DNA of 64,000 nt from Edaphovirga cremea (GCF_003332275.1 NZ_QOVA01000010.1:62001-126000), one strand, 5' to 3'; positions 20,921 through 30,080 are shown, numbered from the stretch's first letter. The notes: generated from the letters alone by a model not told the origin. Translations and numbers: made by a program.

Positions 20921-22258
20921 TTAAATTAACCGGAGATAGTCAAGTAACGGTTTAATACCGCTGTTTTGCTCGATATTTTTAATATAAGAAAGAATATCTT
21001 CGGATGCTTTCAGATCAATCGCCTTGGCAGCATCGAGAAATTTCTTTTCAAGCATATTAAAATCTACCACATCACGAGCATCAGCGGCGGAGTCCGTGTA
21101 TTTCTGACCATTATTCATAGTGACGGTAATTGTGGCCTGACGCTTCGGAAACTGTGCCGTTGCCTGTGTAGATTCAGTCACAAAGATCCTCTCAGCAAAT
21201 GCCCTGACCTCGGGATTATGCAGAATCTCAGGCTTGAACTGTTGCAGGGTGACATTGCCAAACATAATGGCAACAGCCAGGCAGTACGGTATAGAAAACT
21301 TGGCCTCATCTTCATTGTCTGTTTTCAGTTTTGCAGTCAGTGCTACCGCAATCCTATAGGTTTCAACCTCAACTTTTACAATCTTTTTATAGTCCAATGA
21401 ATAGGCTTTGAGCATATCAAAGATAATATCCAGTGGCGAATTGGTATGTCCACAAGAAGCATATACTTTATAGAATGCCGTATCCGAAAGTAACTCTTTT
21501 TCATTAAGCCCCTGCAGAATATCAGTATTTATTTCCAGGCTCGTTGCCTTGATAAACCCTTTTTCGTCAGTAATTGCATTATCAGCGCCGGTGAATCCCT
21601 GCTGCGCCAGCGACGCAGCATAAATACCATTCTGACACGCATGGCCAATATTCAATGCCTTGGCATGCGTTCCGAATGACACTAACAGACCGCTGGCAAG
21701 TGTTGCCACAATGCCTAAAGCGTTATTCGTCTGTTCAGGTGTTAACTTCATTAATGATGCGGCTGTGGCCGTTGCAGCAAATGCGCCACAGGTTCCCGTT
21801 GTGTGCCAAAAAGTATAGTGAGAAGGATTAACCGCTCGCCCTAGTCGAATAAAAATATCATAACCAATAATCAATGCCTGCAGAAATTCCTGACTGCTCA
21901 CATTAAGTTTATCTCCCAGCGCTAACGCGACCGGCAGCGTCACCGAACCGGGATGGCCTATCGCTTTACGGTGGCCGTCGTCCAGTTCAGAAACATGACC
22001 GACCATACCATTCACCATTGCTGCATTGGCGGCGGGGTATTTTCCATCCATACCAATAATAATGGCCTCTTCTTGCCCACCCATTCCGGCGAAAAACTGC
22101 CGGCCTGTTTCTATCTGAGGATAATTTGCACCGGTAATAGCACACCCCAACCAGTCAATGACCCGATATTTCATATCTGTCACCAGTTTCTGGTCAATCC
22201 GCTCATACCGACAGTGAGCAATAAAGGTTGCCAACTCTTGTTGAATCATCTGTTCCAT
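20921..22258 (-). CDS. MmgE/PrpD family protein
   Basis: The 445-residue protein has the MmgE/PrpD fold signature: a helical N-terminal domain with YRVIDWLGCAITG, a central AAAMVNG-MVGHVSELDDGHRKAIGHPG segment (around residues 75-105), and SFGTHAKALNIGHACQNG (about 195-212). Known family members include 2-methylcitrate dehydratase, cis-aconitate decarboxylase and iminodisuccinate epimerase, so the substrate is most likely a di- or tricarboxylate. The ATG at 22258 is preceded by GGAGG at a good distance. It is the last gene of a minus-strand run with a DcuC-type carrier 79 bp upstream and an enolase-superfamily dehydratase before that. The reaction cannot be named from sequence. PrpD itself is unlikely because no prpBC genes are present. 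Confidence 0.85.
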   Translation of the reverse strand: MEQMIQQELATFIAHCRYERIDQKLVTDMKYRVIDWLGCAITGANYPQIETGRQFFAGMGGQEEAIIIGMDGKYPAANAAMVNGMVGHVSELDDGHRKAIGHPGSVTLPVALALGDKLNVSSQEFLQALIIGYDIFIRLGRAVNPSHYTFWHTTGTCGAFAATATAASLMKLTPEQTNNALGIVATLASGLLVSFGTHAKALNIGHACQNGIYAASLAQQGFTGADNAITDEKGFIKATSLEINTDILQGLNEKELLSDTAFYKVYASCGHTNSPLDIIFDMLKAYSLDYKKIVKVEVETYRIAVALTAKLKTDNEDEAKFSIPYCLAVAIMFGNVTLQQFKPEILHNPEVRAFAERIFVTESTQATAQFPKRQATITVTMNNGQKYTDSAADARDVVDFNMLEKKFLDAAKAIDLKASEDILSYIKNIEQNSGIKPLLDYLRLI

Positions 22259-22337
22259 TATTTCCTCCGTAAAAAGCCTGTCCTGCTATTTGAAATATTC
22301 AGGCCAGGCTTATCTTGTTCTTAGCTTTCTGCCACCA

Positions 22338-23729
22338 TCACGGAAGTACAACAGTAAAGGTCAGAATAAAGTTAACGATAGCGCACAAGATCAGTTGAAT
22401 TGCGTTACGTTTCACAATCTGGAATGGCGAAACACCCGCAATCCCGGCTACAGCAACAATTGCCCCCGTAACCGGCGATATCGTGCGGCCAAAGCCGGTC
22501 ATCGTCTGCAAAGGTAATAACATCGCTGCCGAAGGAACGCCCAGTTTGGCTGCTATACCTGGAATCAGTGCTGCAAACGAAAAGAAGGGTGCATTACCGG
22601 ATCCCATCAGGAAGGCAACAGCGCCGATAATCAAGCTCATAACGATAATCATGAAGCCAGCGCCCATTCCAGCACCCTCAACGCCGGATATCAGCGAATT
22701 TACGGCACCGATGGCAATAAGCCCTTCCCCGAAAACCTGACCGGCAATAATCAATGCCACAACAATTGTCAGTTGTTTACCTAGCCCTTCGAAGAATGAT
22801 TTCATGCCGTTGAGGACTTCCAGCGCATCACGACGACGGAGGAAATCAAAGGCCATGGCGATTAAGGTGCTCAATACGATGGCTGTTGGTACATCTACGT
22901 TGATATTGATACCAAACTGCCCCAGCACCACCGGGTTAAATGACAACAGAATAATTAACGGAATAACTGGCAAAAGCGCATAGATTTTAGGTACGGCAAT
23001 TTTTTCATCTACCTGCTCTTTATGAAATTGCTCCTGCAAAATAATATCTTGCGGATCCGGTCCTTCACGGCGCTCCCAATAACGTTGTACAAAATAGTGT
23101 GAAACCAACATCACAAGGAGTAGCGGGAAATAGATCTTTAACTGCCAGGTGAAGAAATACTCAGCCCATGTAATACCTGAGGTCTTTGCCGCCAACAAAC
23201 AGTTGGCAGAACCTGGTCCCAAATCGAAAAACCGACTGGAGCCGATGATGGCAACCGCTGTCAAACGGGAAACTCCGGCACGGATCATAACCGGATAGAG
23301 TGTCACCATCAGCATCAGGGCCAGTCCGGAGGCACTGGGAATAGCCATACCGATAATCTGGGAGATAATAAATCCCACACAGGCCAGTATATAAGGTGAT
23401 TTAATATATTTGAGCGGACCGCCAACCACGGAATAGAGCGCTTGTCCGGCGTGTAGCGTGTCCATGTATTTGGAAAACCCGCCCATCGCCATAATGGAAA
23501 GTCCTAATCCGCCCAGATTGGAAGACATAATATTCTGAACGACTTGGAAAATATCAAAAAAACCACTGCCCGTTGACTTCTTAATTACCAAACCAGGCCC
23601 CAGGTCCAACAAAACAGACATACCTAACAAGAATACACCTGCAATTAATAACACAGCTGTGGCATAACCTTTTCTCGCAATCATCCATGCAACCCAGGCG
23701 ATGATGACGAGCGAAATTGTTAATCCCAT
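22338..23729 (-). CDS. DcuC-type anaerobic C4-dicarboxylate carrier
   Basis: The protein has 463 residues, like E. coli DcuC, with about twelve hydrophobic segments. Family-typical stretches include SPYILACVGFIISQ, IPSASGLALMLMVTLYPVMI, GSGNAPFFSFAALIPG and GRTISPVTGAIVAVAG. It should be an inner-membrane carrier exchanging or exporting C4-dicarboxylates such as succinate, or taking up the substrate of the neighbouring dehydratases. I place the start at the ATG at 23729, nine codons inside the longest frame, because GGGGG lies eight bases upstream and the protein then begins at the first membrane segment. It lies between an enolase-superfamily gene and a MmgE/PrpD gene on the same strand. Confidence 0.85.
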   Translation of the reverse strand: MGLTISLVIIAWVAWMIARKGYATAVLLIAGVFLLGMSVLLDLGPGLVIKKSTGSGFFDIFQVVQNIMSSNLGGLGLSIMAMGGFSKYMDTLHAGQALYSVVGGPLKYIKSPYILACVGFIISQIIGMAIPSASGLALMLMVTLYPVMIRAGVSRLTAVAIIGSSRFFDLGPGSANCLLAAKTSGITWAEYFFTWQLKIYFPLLLVMLVSHYFVQRYWERREGPDPQDIILQEQFHKEQVDEKIAVPKIYALLPVIPLIILLSFNPVVLGQFGININVDVPTAIVLSTLIAMAFDFLRRRDALEVLNGMKSFFEGLGKQLTIVVALIIAGQVFGEGLIAIGAVNSLISGVEGAGMGAGFMIIVMSLIIGAVAFLMGSGNAPFFSFAALIPGIAAKLGVPSAAMLLPLQTMTGFGRTISPVTGAIVAVAGIAGVSPFQIVKRNAIQLILCAIVNFILTFTVVLP

Positions 23730-24060
23730 TGTTCTATCCCCCGCGAAGTAGCACACACATGCTGTCAGCGACTTCGTTTATTATTATTGGCTATCAATGA
23801 GCGGGAGGAAGCATCAAAATTTGCTGCCCATCTCCCACGGTCAGAATCGTCGCCTCTTGCTTCCTTTCCTCGCGGAACTGGCAAAGCCGGAGATAAAATA
23901 GATACGTATCCAAGAATTTGAAAAATAACGGGTGATTGATTTTGCCTATCACTTATTTTTACCCGCGACATAATCAGTATCGTTCTTCTATTTAGTCACA
24001 CTTGAATTTGTAACCGACTTTACCAGCAGACAACGTCCCTTTAGCTGTTTAACTCCAATG
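23730..24060. other. 331-bp gap between the enolase-superfamily and dcuC-like genes
   Basis: No gene, RNA or convincing hairpin can be supported here. The length suggests that the dcuC-like gene may have its own promoter, but I cannot identify one. Confidence 0.4.
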
Positions 24061-25251
24061 TCACTTAACGGTCTCTTTAGGTGACTCAGCAATGGATTTA
24101 TCCGTCAGTTCCTGACCAATTCCAGGCAAATCAGGGATCTCATATTTACCGTCTTTCGGCAGGTAATCGTATTTACAAGTATCTCGGTTACCTTCGAGTA
24201 GGGCATAACGGTGTAATTCATGAATACCGAAGTTTGGAATTGCACACTCCAGTTGCAGAGAGGCCGCAGTCATAATCGGGCCACCACAAACATGGATCTG
24301 GCAGGTTGTGTCGTAAATATGCCCCATGTCGCAAATCTTCTTCGCTTCACTAAAGCCACCACAGGTGCCCAGATCCGGCTGGATTAAATCGATAATATGA
24401 TCTTCAAAAAACGGTCGGAATCCCCAACGAGTATAGATGCGTTCACCCGCAGCAATCGGAATATTGATATTATCTTTAACTTGTTTAAGCTGTCCGGGAT
24501 TGAGCGACATCACCGGTTCTTCATAGGCGGAAATACGTAAATCCTCAATCATCCGACCAAAACGGATGGCAGAGGCGGTATCGGTTAATGCATGGGCCTC
24601 AACAATAATATCGACGTCATCACCCACGGCCTCCCTGATGGCCTTTAAGCGTTTGTAACCCACCATCAACGCACGGTCAGCAAACACGCCATACAAGTCA
24701 CGTTTCTTGGCAACGCCCTGTTCATCAATTTCATTAACATCAACTTTTATCGCATCATAACCGTCCGCTACTGCCTTCTCCGCGGCAGCCGCATATTGCT
24801 GCGGTGTAGTTAAAACCTCTTTTTTAGCCGCATCGCCCCAGCCGAATTGTATCTGGCTGGCATAGGTCCGGAGCGTATCGCGGCACTTGCCACCGAACAG
24901 TTGATAACAGGGTACGTTCAAGGCTTTCCCTTTAATGTCCCATAACGCGATATCTATGGCGCTCATCCCCGCAGAGACAACCGTTCCACCCCCCTGTCCC
25001 CAGAAGGTTTTTTTCTGCATTTTGTCCCAGATTTTTTCGGTTTCCATCGGATCCATACCGATAATAATGCTGGCGAGATCCTTAGCCATCCCGAAACCGG
25101 CTGAAGCCCCGATGCCATAAGCCATTCCCACTTCACCAAAACCGGATATCCCTTCATCCGTATTGATACGGACAACAATAGGACGCCACTTGGAAACCGC
25201 TGATTGCAAAGGATTTTTCACATCAATAATATCAACGCTGACAATCTTCAT
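24061..25251 (-). CDS. Enolase-superfamily (mandelate racemase/MLE-like) acid-sugar dehydratase
   Basis: The 396-residue protein has an N-terminal capping domain and a TIM barrel. Barrel motifs include AIDIALWDIKGK (about 103-114), IKVDV (about 167), IIVEAHAL (about 214-221), AYEEPV (about 240), AAGERI (about 265) and HVCGGPIMTAASLQL (about 322-336). The Glu-x-His at strand 3, Glu ligands at strands 4 and 5, and the late catalytic His resemble the galactonate/mannonate dehydratase groups rather than muconate cycloisomerase. The product is therefore likely a dehydratase of an aldonic or aldaric acid, perhaps a tartrate-like diacid given the neighbours. AAGGA precedes the ATG. A heptamer array lies about 80-120 bp upstream and diverges from a GntR regulator gene. 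Confidence 0.85.
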   Translation of the reverse strand: MKIVSVDIIDVKNPLQSAVSKWRPIVVRINTDEGISGFGEVGMAYGIGASAGFGMAKDLASIIIGMDPMETEKIWDKMQKKTFWGQGGGTVVSAGMSAIDIALWDIKGKALNVPCYQLFGGKCRDTLRTYASQIQFGWGDAAKKEVLTTPQQYAAAAEKAVADGYDAIKVDVNEIDEQGVAKKRDLYGVFADRALMVGYKRLKAIREAVGDDVDIIVEAHALTDTASAIRFGRMIEDLRISAYEEPVMSLNPGQLKQVKDNINIPIAAGERIYTRWGFRPFFEDHIIDLIQPDLGTCGGFSEAKKICDMGHIYDTTCQIHVCGGPIMTAASLQLECAIPNFGIHELHRYALLEGNRDTCKYDYLPKDGKYEIPDLPGIGQELTDKSIAESPKETVK

Positions 25252-25331
25252 TTTTGCTTCCTTTTGAATAAAAAAACACCTTGGGACGGTGATAACTGGC
25301 GGGCATAGCTCGACACGCCTACCTTGCTAAA

Positions 25332-25370
25332 TCATATATCATATATCATATATCATATATAATATATCAT
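25332..25370. promoter_or_regulatory. Heptamer array (TCATATA x4, TAATATA, TCAT), candidate GntR operator
   Basis: Five consecutive seven-base units run from 25332 to 25366 and the array ends with TCAT. It lies in the divergent region between the enolase-superfamily gene and the GntR gene. The same heptamers in the same phase recur at 27992-28015 before the ttdA-like gene, which supports a shared binding site. The rest of 25252-25726 also holds a CTACTA/TAGTAG inverted repeat (25641-25646 and 25662-25667) 60 bp before the GntR start; I see no further gene. Confidence 0.5.
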
Positions 25371-25726
25371 TGGTTGCAGCAAACCTATTTTGCATAGGAA
25401 CCGAAGATCTCTGCTTAAATGTGATGAATGTCAGATCTGAGGATTTAAAGAAGAAACGGAAACAACAGGAAATGGGATCGACAGCGCAGTGGTGTTAGCG
25501 GCATAGGTTATGTGACGCCCCCTATGCGGTATTCGGCTGAGGATGGAGAATTATGGGTCCAACATGACAAAGTCTTTCAAGCCGCGAAGGCAGCGAACCG
25601 AGACGTTGCTCACGGCAGACGCGAAACTGGCAACGGCGGACTACTATTTAGTCCACTTATTTAGTAGAATTGATCGCTAAATCCGTAAGTTTTTCTTCCG
25701 TAATTTGAATTTGGTTCTTTATAACA

Positions 25727-26389
25727 ATGATGACGAAAACAAAAGCAAAGATGATTTACGACGATTTGAAGCACAGGATTCTGTCCGGGGAGTTAAAAGC
25801 GGATACTCGTCTGGTTATTCATCAATTAGCCATTTCTTATGATAGTAGCGATATTCCCGTTCGTGAGGCGTTGAAGGAACTGGCGGCTGAAGATTTGATT
25901 GAAATGAGCCCACATAAAGGTTCTCGCGTTAAGAAACTGTCGATCAAAGAAATGCAAGACATGCTGGAAATCAGAATAAATCTTGAACCTTTGGCGGCAC
26001 GTCTGGCGGCGGAGAATTCTACACCTGAGCTAATTACTGCGTTGGAAGCGGTGTTGAGAAAAAGTGAGGAAATGGCTAAACACAAGAGCTACTCCGAATA
26101 TTCCAACGCTAACCGGGAGTTTCACCAGCTTATCGTTGAAGCCAGTGATAATCTTTACCTTAAAAAAATTCTTAGTGAGTTATTAGGCAATGAACGCCGC
26201 ACAAAGACGATCTTTGATCTTTTCCCGGAAGTGGTGACAATCTCATTAAAAGAACACCGGCAGATGATTCGCCTGATTGAAGAGAAAAAAGGGCAAGAAA
26301 TAGCAGAGTTAATGTTAATGCATAAAGCGCGTTCTTATGAAAAACTACAAAATTACTTTGCTAAATTAATTAATGAAAGTGGTGAATAA
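25727..26389 (+). CDS. GntR-family (FCD/FadR-type) transcriptional regulator
   Basis: The 220-residue protein has an N-terminal winged helix-turn-helix (residues about 8-70; IYDDLKHRILSGEL, VREALKELAAEDLIE, SPHKGSRVKKLS). An FCD ligand domain follows with the usual metal/acid-binding positions: EIRINLEPLAARLAA near 83, NREFHQLI near 110, KEHRQMI near 175 and HKARSYEKL near 200. FCD regulators usually respond to organic acids. It is encoded between two minus-strand blocks of dicarboxylate genes, both of which carry the same heptamer array upstream. It is thus the probable regulator of both. Two adjacent ATGs (25727, 25730) are possible starts; neither has a strong ribosome site. Confidence 0.88.
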   Translation: MMTKTKAKMIYDDLKHRILSGELKADTRLVIHQLAISYDSSDIPVREALKELAAEDLIEMSPHKGSRVKKLSIKEMQDMLEIRINLEPLAARLAAENSTPELITALEAVLRKSEEMAKHKSYSEYSNANREFHQLIVEASDNLYLKKILSELLGNERRTKTIFDLFPEVVTISLKEHRQMIRLIEEKKGQEIAELMLMHKARSYEKLQNYFAKLINESGE

Positions 26390-26420
26390 CCCCCCTGCTT
26401 TTATTGGCTTCCAGCGTGAA

Positions 26421-26444
26421 AATACCGGCAGATCTGCCGGTATT
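26421..26444. terminator. Perfect-stem terminator between gntR and ttdB-like genes
   Basis: AATACCGGCA (26421-26430) and TGCCGGTATT (26435-26444) form a ten-base perfect stem with a GATC loop. Short A and T runs flank it. It sits between convergent genes and could serve both. Confidence 0.7.
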
Positions 26445-26458
26445 TGTGGCGATTACTC

Positions 26459-27058
26459 TCAGGTATTTTTCTCTTCTATGATGTGGGTAGCTATTTCACG
26501 AGCATGTTTTTTCACTTCGTCATAGCGGCTGTTACCTTTGCAATCCATGGTGACGATAAAGGGGCCGAACCTTTGAGCCTCCAGAACCCACATCGCTTCC
26601 GGCATACCATTTTCCAACCAGTAAACGGCTTTAACCGCTTTAATCCCAGTTGCCAGCACCACGGCGCAACCGGGGGCGGCCTGGAGATAAGCCTGCCTAT
26701 ATTTTCTGAAGGCTTCCAGACTGCCAGTGCTCATCCCACCTTTACCAATGATCAGTTTCACTCCCAGCTTACCAACAAATTCTGCATGGGGCTCCATCCG
26801 GATCGATGTAGTCGGACCGATGACGCGTAATTGCCAGTTATCATCGGCATCTTTAACCATGACAGGGCCCGCATGAAAGATCACGCCACCTGCCATCGGT
26901 TGCGGCAGATTTTCCCCATTTTCTACCAGCTCCCTCATCTGCAAGTGAGCCATATCCCGGGCTGTGCATACGGTGCCGTTTAAATATATAGCATCACCTA
27001 TTTCCAGCTGTTCCACGTCATTATCATTTAAAGGCAGGGTCAGTTCATACGTAGCCAT
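26459..27058 (-). CDS. ttdB: TtdB-like beta subunit of a class I Fe-S hydro-lyase (tartrate dehydratase/fumarase type)
   Basis: The protein has 199 residues against 201 for E. coli TtdB. Shared features are DAIYLNGTVCTARD (about 22-35), GGVIFHAGPVMVKD (about 57-70), VIGPTTSIRME (about 79-89) and IIGKGGM (about 104-110). This is the C-terminal swivel domain that, with the alpha subunit, forms L(+)-tartrate dehydratase or a heterodimeric fumarase. The ATG at 27058 lies two bases after the alpha-subunit stop, with GGAGG just upstream. Translation is therefore coupled, and the longer upstream frame is not used. L-tartrate, D-tartrate, mesaconate or fumarate chemistry cannot be separated by eye; the symbol is by closest resemblance. 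Confidence 0.8.
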   Translation of the reverse strand: MATYELTLPLNDNDVEQLEIGDAIYLNGTVCTARDMAHLQMRELVENGENLPQPMAGGVIFHAGPVMVKDADDNWQLRVIGPTTSIRMEPHAEFVGKLGVKLIIGKGGMSTGSLEAFRKYRQAYLQAAPGCAVVLATGIKAVKAVYWLENGMPEAMWVLEAQRFGPFIVTMDCKGNSRYDEVKKHAREIATHIIEEKNT

Positions 27059-27060
27059 TT

Positions 27061-27954
27061 TTATTCCTCCACCTGAAACAGGGATTCCCGGCGTCCATCG
27101 GGGTAGATACGAATACCGAAACGACGTGCCACCCAGCAATGGAAGTTGATGGTGACTGGACAAATGGCAGTATGGGTCGCTGCATAAGCCATTTTTACTG
27201 CCAGCGAGGTGGTTCTACCACCAATACCCGCCGGCCCTACTCCCAGCTTATTGATGTCTTCCAGCAGTTCCTGTTCCAGATCGTCTAGCAGGCTATCTGG
27301 ATTATGATCAAGCCAGTTACGGGTACTGATGGCTTCACGACTGAGTTTAGCGCTGATATCCATCTGCCCCCCAAGACCGATACCAATAGCCGAAGGTGGA
27401 CAGGGGAAACCACCGGCATTAATGACGGTATCCAACACTAATTGTTTGAGACCACTGTAGTTTTTTCCTAGCGTAGCCGGTGTCAATATTTTAGAGACAT
27501 TACCTAACTCGGCACCACAGCCTTTGGCACTCATGATTATTTCGACGAATTTCTGATCGGGTACATACCGAAGTTCGATATTGGGTACACCCAACCCTGT
27601 ACTATCCCCTGGATTAATACGTGTAAGGGGATGAACAATGCTAGGGCGGATTAAACCTTCATGAGTAGCTTGAGTTAACGCCCTGGGCAGATAACTCAAT
27701 AGTGGCCCCATATCAAAAGATTCACCGAAGCGGATCCAAACCGTTGGAAAACCAGGAGATTGACAGACAGGTTTATCGAGCCGACCAGCCTGAGCAACGT
27801 TTTCGATCATCGTTTCCAGCATGACCTTTGCTTCCTGGTGAGTTTCTTGTAGAGCAGCCTTCCTTATCAGATAGAGAGCATCTGGTGAGATGGTAGTACA
27901 AGCCTGGTGGAGAAGGTCATAAACATCTTCGTAGGTTATTCCCAAATCTTTCAT
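27061..27954 (-). CDS. ttdA: TtdA-like alpha subunit of a class I Fe-S hydro-lyase
   Basis: The 297-residue protein (TtdA of E. coli: 303) belongs to the fumarate hydratase N-terminal family. Probable Fe-S cysteines lie in VCQSPGFP (about 64-71), SAKGCGAELGN (about 148) and TAICPVTINFHCW (about 278). GGFPCPPSAIGIGLGGQ is also family-typical. The enzyme should hydrate or dehydrate a C4 dicarboxylate in the cytoplasm and be oxygen-sensitive. I chose the ATG at 27954 rather than a longer frame: AAGGA lies seven bases before it, and the longer N terminus would be translated from the operator-like AT repeat. It forms a two-gene unit with the beta subunit. Confidence 0.8.
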   Translation of the reverse strand: MKDLGITYEDVYDLLHQACTTISPDALYLIRKAALQETHQEAKVMLETMIENVAQAGRLDKPVCQSPGFPTVWIRFGESFDMGPLLSYLPRALTQATHEGLIRPSIVHPLTRINPGDSTGLGVPNIELRYVPDQKFVEIIMSAKGCGAELGNVSKILTPATLGKNYSGLKQLVLDTVINAGGFPCPPSAIGIGLGGQMDISAKLSREAISTRNWLDHNPDSLLDDLEQELLEDINKLGVGPAGIGGRTTSLAVKMAYAATHTAICPVTINFHCWVARRFGIRIYPDGRRESLFQVEE

Positions 27955-27991
27955 TTGCTGATCCTTACTATTTTTATTGCGTCCTCGCAAA

Positions 27992-28015
27992 TCATATATA
28001 ATATATAATATATGA
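27992..28015. promoter_or_regulatory. Palindromic heptamer array, candidate GntR operator before ttdAB-like genes
   Basis: The 24-bp site is TCATATA-TAATATA-TAATATA-TGA, with TCATATAT and ATATATGA as exact inverted arms. It lies 38-61 bp before the ttdA-like start and uses the same heptamers as 25332-25370. Overlap with the promoter would suit repression. Confidence 0.5.
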
Positions 28016-28148
28016 AATTGCAAAGCAAAATTCTATCCATAGCAGGAAGAGTTAACAGCGTGAGATTCAGGGCACTGTTGCAGATAGGTTCCAGCACTGA
28101 GTTCCCTCTCAGCAGTCATTCACAGACCGAAGACCTTGATTTGCACCG

Positions 28149-28267
28149 TTCCCTTTGCACATACTCTGCCTGGAGGCAGGTATTACTTCGTCACGTCAAA
28201 GGAAAAGGCGCAAAGGGAAGATGTGCAGGCGTTGAAATGCTGGATTCTGGAGAGCATGGCTCTCCAG
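28149..28267. other. Two inverted repeats in a gene-free stretch
   Basis: TTCCCTTTGC (28149-28158) is complementary to GCAAAGGGAA (28210-28219). A separate tight hairpin, CTGGAGAGC (28247-28255) with GCTCTCCAG (28259-28267) and an ATG loop, sits just past the stop of the racemase-like gene. The latter may end that transcript though it lacks a U tract. I see no gene between 28016 and 28277. Confidence 0.35.
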
Positions 28268-28277
28268 TGAATAAGAT

Positions 28278-29003
28278 TTATGCAGTATATGAATTGCCGT
28301 TGCCCTGCCACAGATCCACACAAGCCTGTGCCAGCGCCTGCGTCGGGTCGATAGCTATCGACAGAAACGGTGAGTTAACGGCGTTGAGCGCTGGCGGTAC
28401 TTCGGTGCAGGCCAGCACCAATTTCTCCGCACCGCGCTCGATCAGGGCGGCAGATAACCGCTCTAACAGCGCCCCGCCTTTTTCCAGTTCCCCGCGTTTA
28501 ACCGCATAGCAGCCCGGCACAAACCAGTCATCCATTTCTGCTTCATTCGGCAACAGCGCGGTAATCCCAAGCGCAGAAAGCCGCTGTTGAAACCAGCCTG
28601 CTGCAAGGGTGCCGTGAGTGGCAATCAGACCGATCTTCGCTGGACGGGGTGACGTAGCAACCAGCGGCGCAATTGTGGCATCTGCAATATGCAATAGTCT
28701 GGCCTCGCTGGCGGCAGCCAACTGCGGGTACCAGTGATGGGCGGTATTGCAGGGAATGGCAATATGACTGACCGCCAAACAATTCAACTGCGTTATCGCA
28801 TGCAGGAGCTGTGGCAACGGGGATTCCCCCGTTCCCGCCAGCGCTTTCTGCCGGTCAGGAATCTGCGGCACGTTCCATGTCACGACCGGCAAATGATCCT
28901 GATCGCGTGAAGCGGGAGTCAGGCCGATTATTTTTTGCTGCAAATCGACCGTCGCCAGCGGTCCCATTCCCCCCAAAATACCGAGCAGGAAAGTATTACT
29001 CAT
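28278..29003 (-). CDS. Aspartate/glutamate racemase family protein
   Basis: The 241-residue protein starts with [18 protein letters not shown], typical of the aspartate racemase branch. It has the two catalytic cysteines expected of PLP-independent racemases: [11 protein letters not shown] (about residue 84) and [10 protein letters not shown] (about 197). It should invert the alpha carbon of an acidic or related amino acid in the cytoplasm. The ATG at 29003 overlaps the end of the upstream PLP-enzyme gene by eight bases, so the two are translationally coupled. Together they suggest interconversion and elimination of a D/L amino acid, possibly aspartate, cysteine or cysteate. The exact substrate is not readable from sequence. 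Confidence 0.82.
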   Translation of the reverse strand: MSNTFLLGILGGMGPLATVDLQQKIIGLTPASRDQDHLPVVTWNVPQIPDRQKALAGTGESPLPQLLHAITQLNCLAVSHIAIPCNTAHHWYPQLAAASEARLLHIADATIAPLVATSPRPAKIGLIATHGTLAAGWFQQRLSALGITALLPNEAEMDDWFVPGCYAVKRGELEKGGALLERLSAALIERGAEKLVLACTEVPPALNAVNSPFLSIAIDPTQALAQACVDLWQGNGNSYTA

Positions 29004-30012
29004 GTTTGGCCTGCTGCTGCAAAAGCTCACGATAGCCAAATAATCCCGCGGAACCGCCGGTATGGATGAAGACAATATTGTCATCTTTGCGAAAGTGCCC
29101 CTGACGGATCAGTCCGATGAGCCCGGCCATGCCTTTGCCGGTATAAACCGGGTCAAGTAAAATGCCTTCTAACTGAGCCAATAACGTTAACGCCTCAAGG
29201 GTACCTTCCGTTGGCAAGCCGTAACCGGCACCGACATAGCCACTGTTTGCCACCACAGTGGCGCGTGACAACTCCCCATGAATCCCGAGGAGCTCGCGGG
29301 TACGCTGGGCCAGCGCATAGACATTTTCTTCCTGCTTTTCTTTTGCGGCGCGCACGCTAATCCCCAAAACAGGAATACCGCTGTTGCTGGCGGTGAGTCC
29401 TGCAACCAGACCCGCCTGGGTGCCGGTACTGCCCGTCGCGTGCACCACGTGGTCAATGCGCAGTTGCTGCTGGGTGGACTGATAAAGGAGCTCTTCGGCA
29501 CAGGCCACATATCCCAATGCGCCAATTGCGTTAGATCCGCCGCCGGGGATCACATAGGGTTTGTGCCCCTTGGCCCGCAATGTCTCGGCCAAATGTTCCA
29601 TTGCCTGCTGCATATCGGTTCCGGCTGGCAAATGATCGACAATTACGCCGCCCAGCAAGTTATCAAGCAGCACATTCCCCGACCGCTGGTAATCGTCACC
29701 AAAGTCGCTGACGCGTTTTTCCAGCAGCACCTGCGTTTTCAGTCCCAATTTGGCCGCACCAGCAATAGTCTGCCGCACATGATTCGACTGGGTCGCACCT
29801 TGGGTAATCACGATATCGGCGCCCTGTTGTAGGGCATCAGCCAATAAAAACTCCAGCTTACGCGTCTTGTTGCCGCCGGTTGCCAGCCCGGTGCAATCGT
29901 CACGTTTGATATAGAGATTCGGTCCCCCAAGAAAGCGGGAAAGGTTTAACAAGGGCTCAAGCGGTGTGGGGAAATGACCAAGGGAAACGCGTGGAAACCG
30001 GGCTAAATGCAT
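28996..30012 (-). CDS. D-cysteine desulfhydrase / L-cysteate sulfo-lyase family PLP enzyme
   Basis: The 338-residue fold-type II PLP enzyme shows the ACC-deaminase/D-cysteine desulfhydrase pattern. [24 protein letters not shown] (about 35-58) contains the lysine that binds [16 protein letters not shown] (about 72-84), a phosphate loop GSTGTQAG (about 194-201) and [13 protein letters not shown] near the C terminus follow. Both D-cysteine desulfhydrase and L-cysteate sulfo-lyase belong here and share the opening LARFPRVxLGHxPTPLE. The reaction would release pyruvate, ammonia and sulfide or sulfite. The neighbours (NitT/TauT-type importer, Ldh/sulfolactate-dehydrogenase-family gene) make the cysteate reading attractive but not proven. 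Confidence 0.82.
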   Translation of the reverse strand: MHLARFPRVSLGHFPTPLEPLLNLSRFLGGPNLYIKRDDCTGLATGGNKTRKLEFLLADALQQGADIVITQGATQSNHVRQTIAGAAKLGLKTQVLLEKRVSDFGDDYQRSGNVLLDNLLGGVIVDHLPAGTDMQQAMEHLAETLRAKGHKPYVIPGGGSNAIGALGYVACAEELLYQSTQQQLRIDHVVHATGSTGTQAGLVAGLTASNSGIPVLGISVRAAKEKQEENVYALAQRTRELLGIHGELSRATVVANSGYVGAGYGLPTEGTLEALTLLAQLEGILLDPVYTGKGMAGLIGLIRQGHFRKDDNIVFIHTGGSAGLFGYRELLQQQAKHE

Positions 30013-30080
30013 GATGATTCCTTATTTAAAATGAAAGGTTTGTTTTCTAATAATGCTTATTGGGAAAGTGCCGTTTCCCG

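Noticed and set aside
23765..23971. A 68-residue minus-strand frame upstream of the dcuC-like gene
   Set aside because: No recognisable domain and low-complexity, basic composition; no supporting ribosome site seen.
25332..25370. Short tandem repeats as a CRISPR array
   Set aside because: The units are seven bases with no spacers; they look like an operator.
28012..28509. A 165-residue plus-strand frame
   Set aside because: Its 3' half is antisense to the racemase gene and its start lies in the operator-like repeat.
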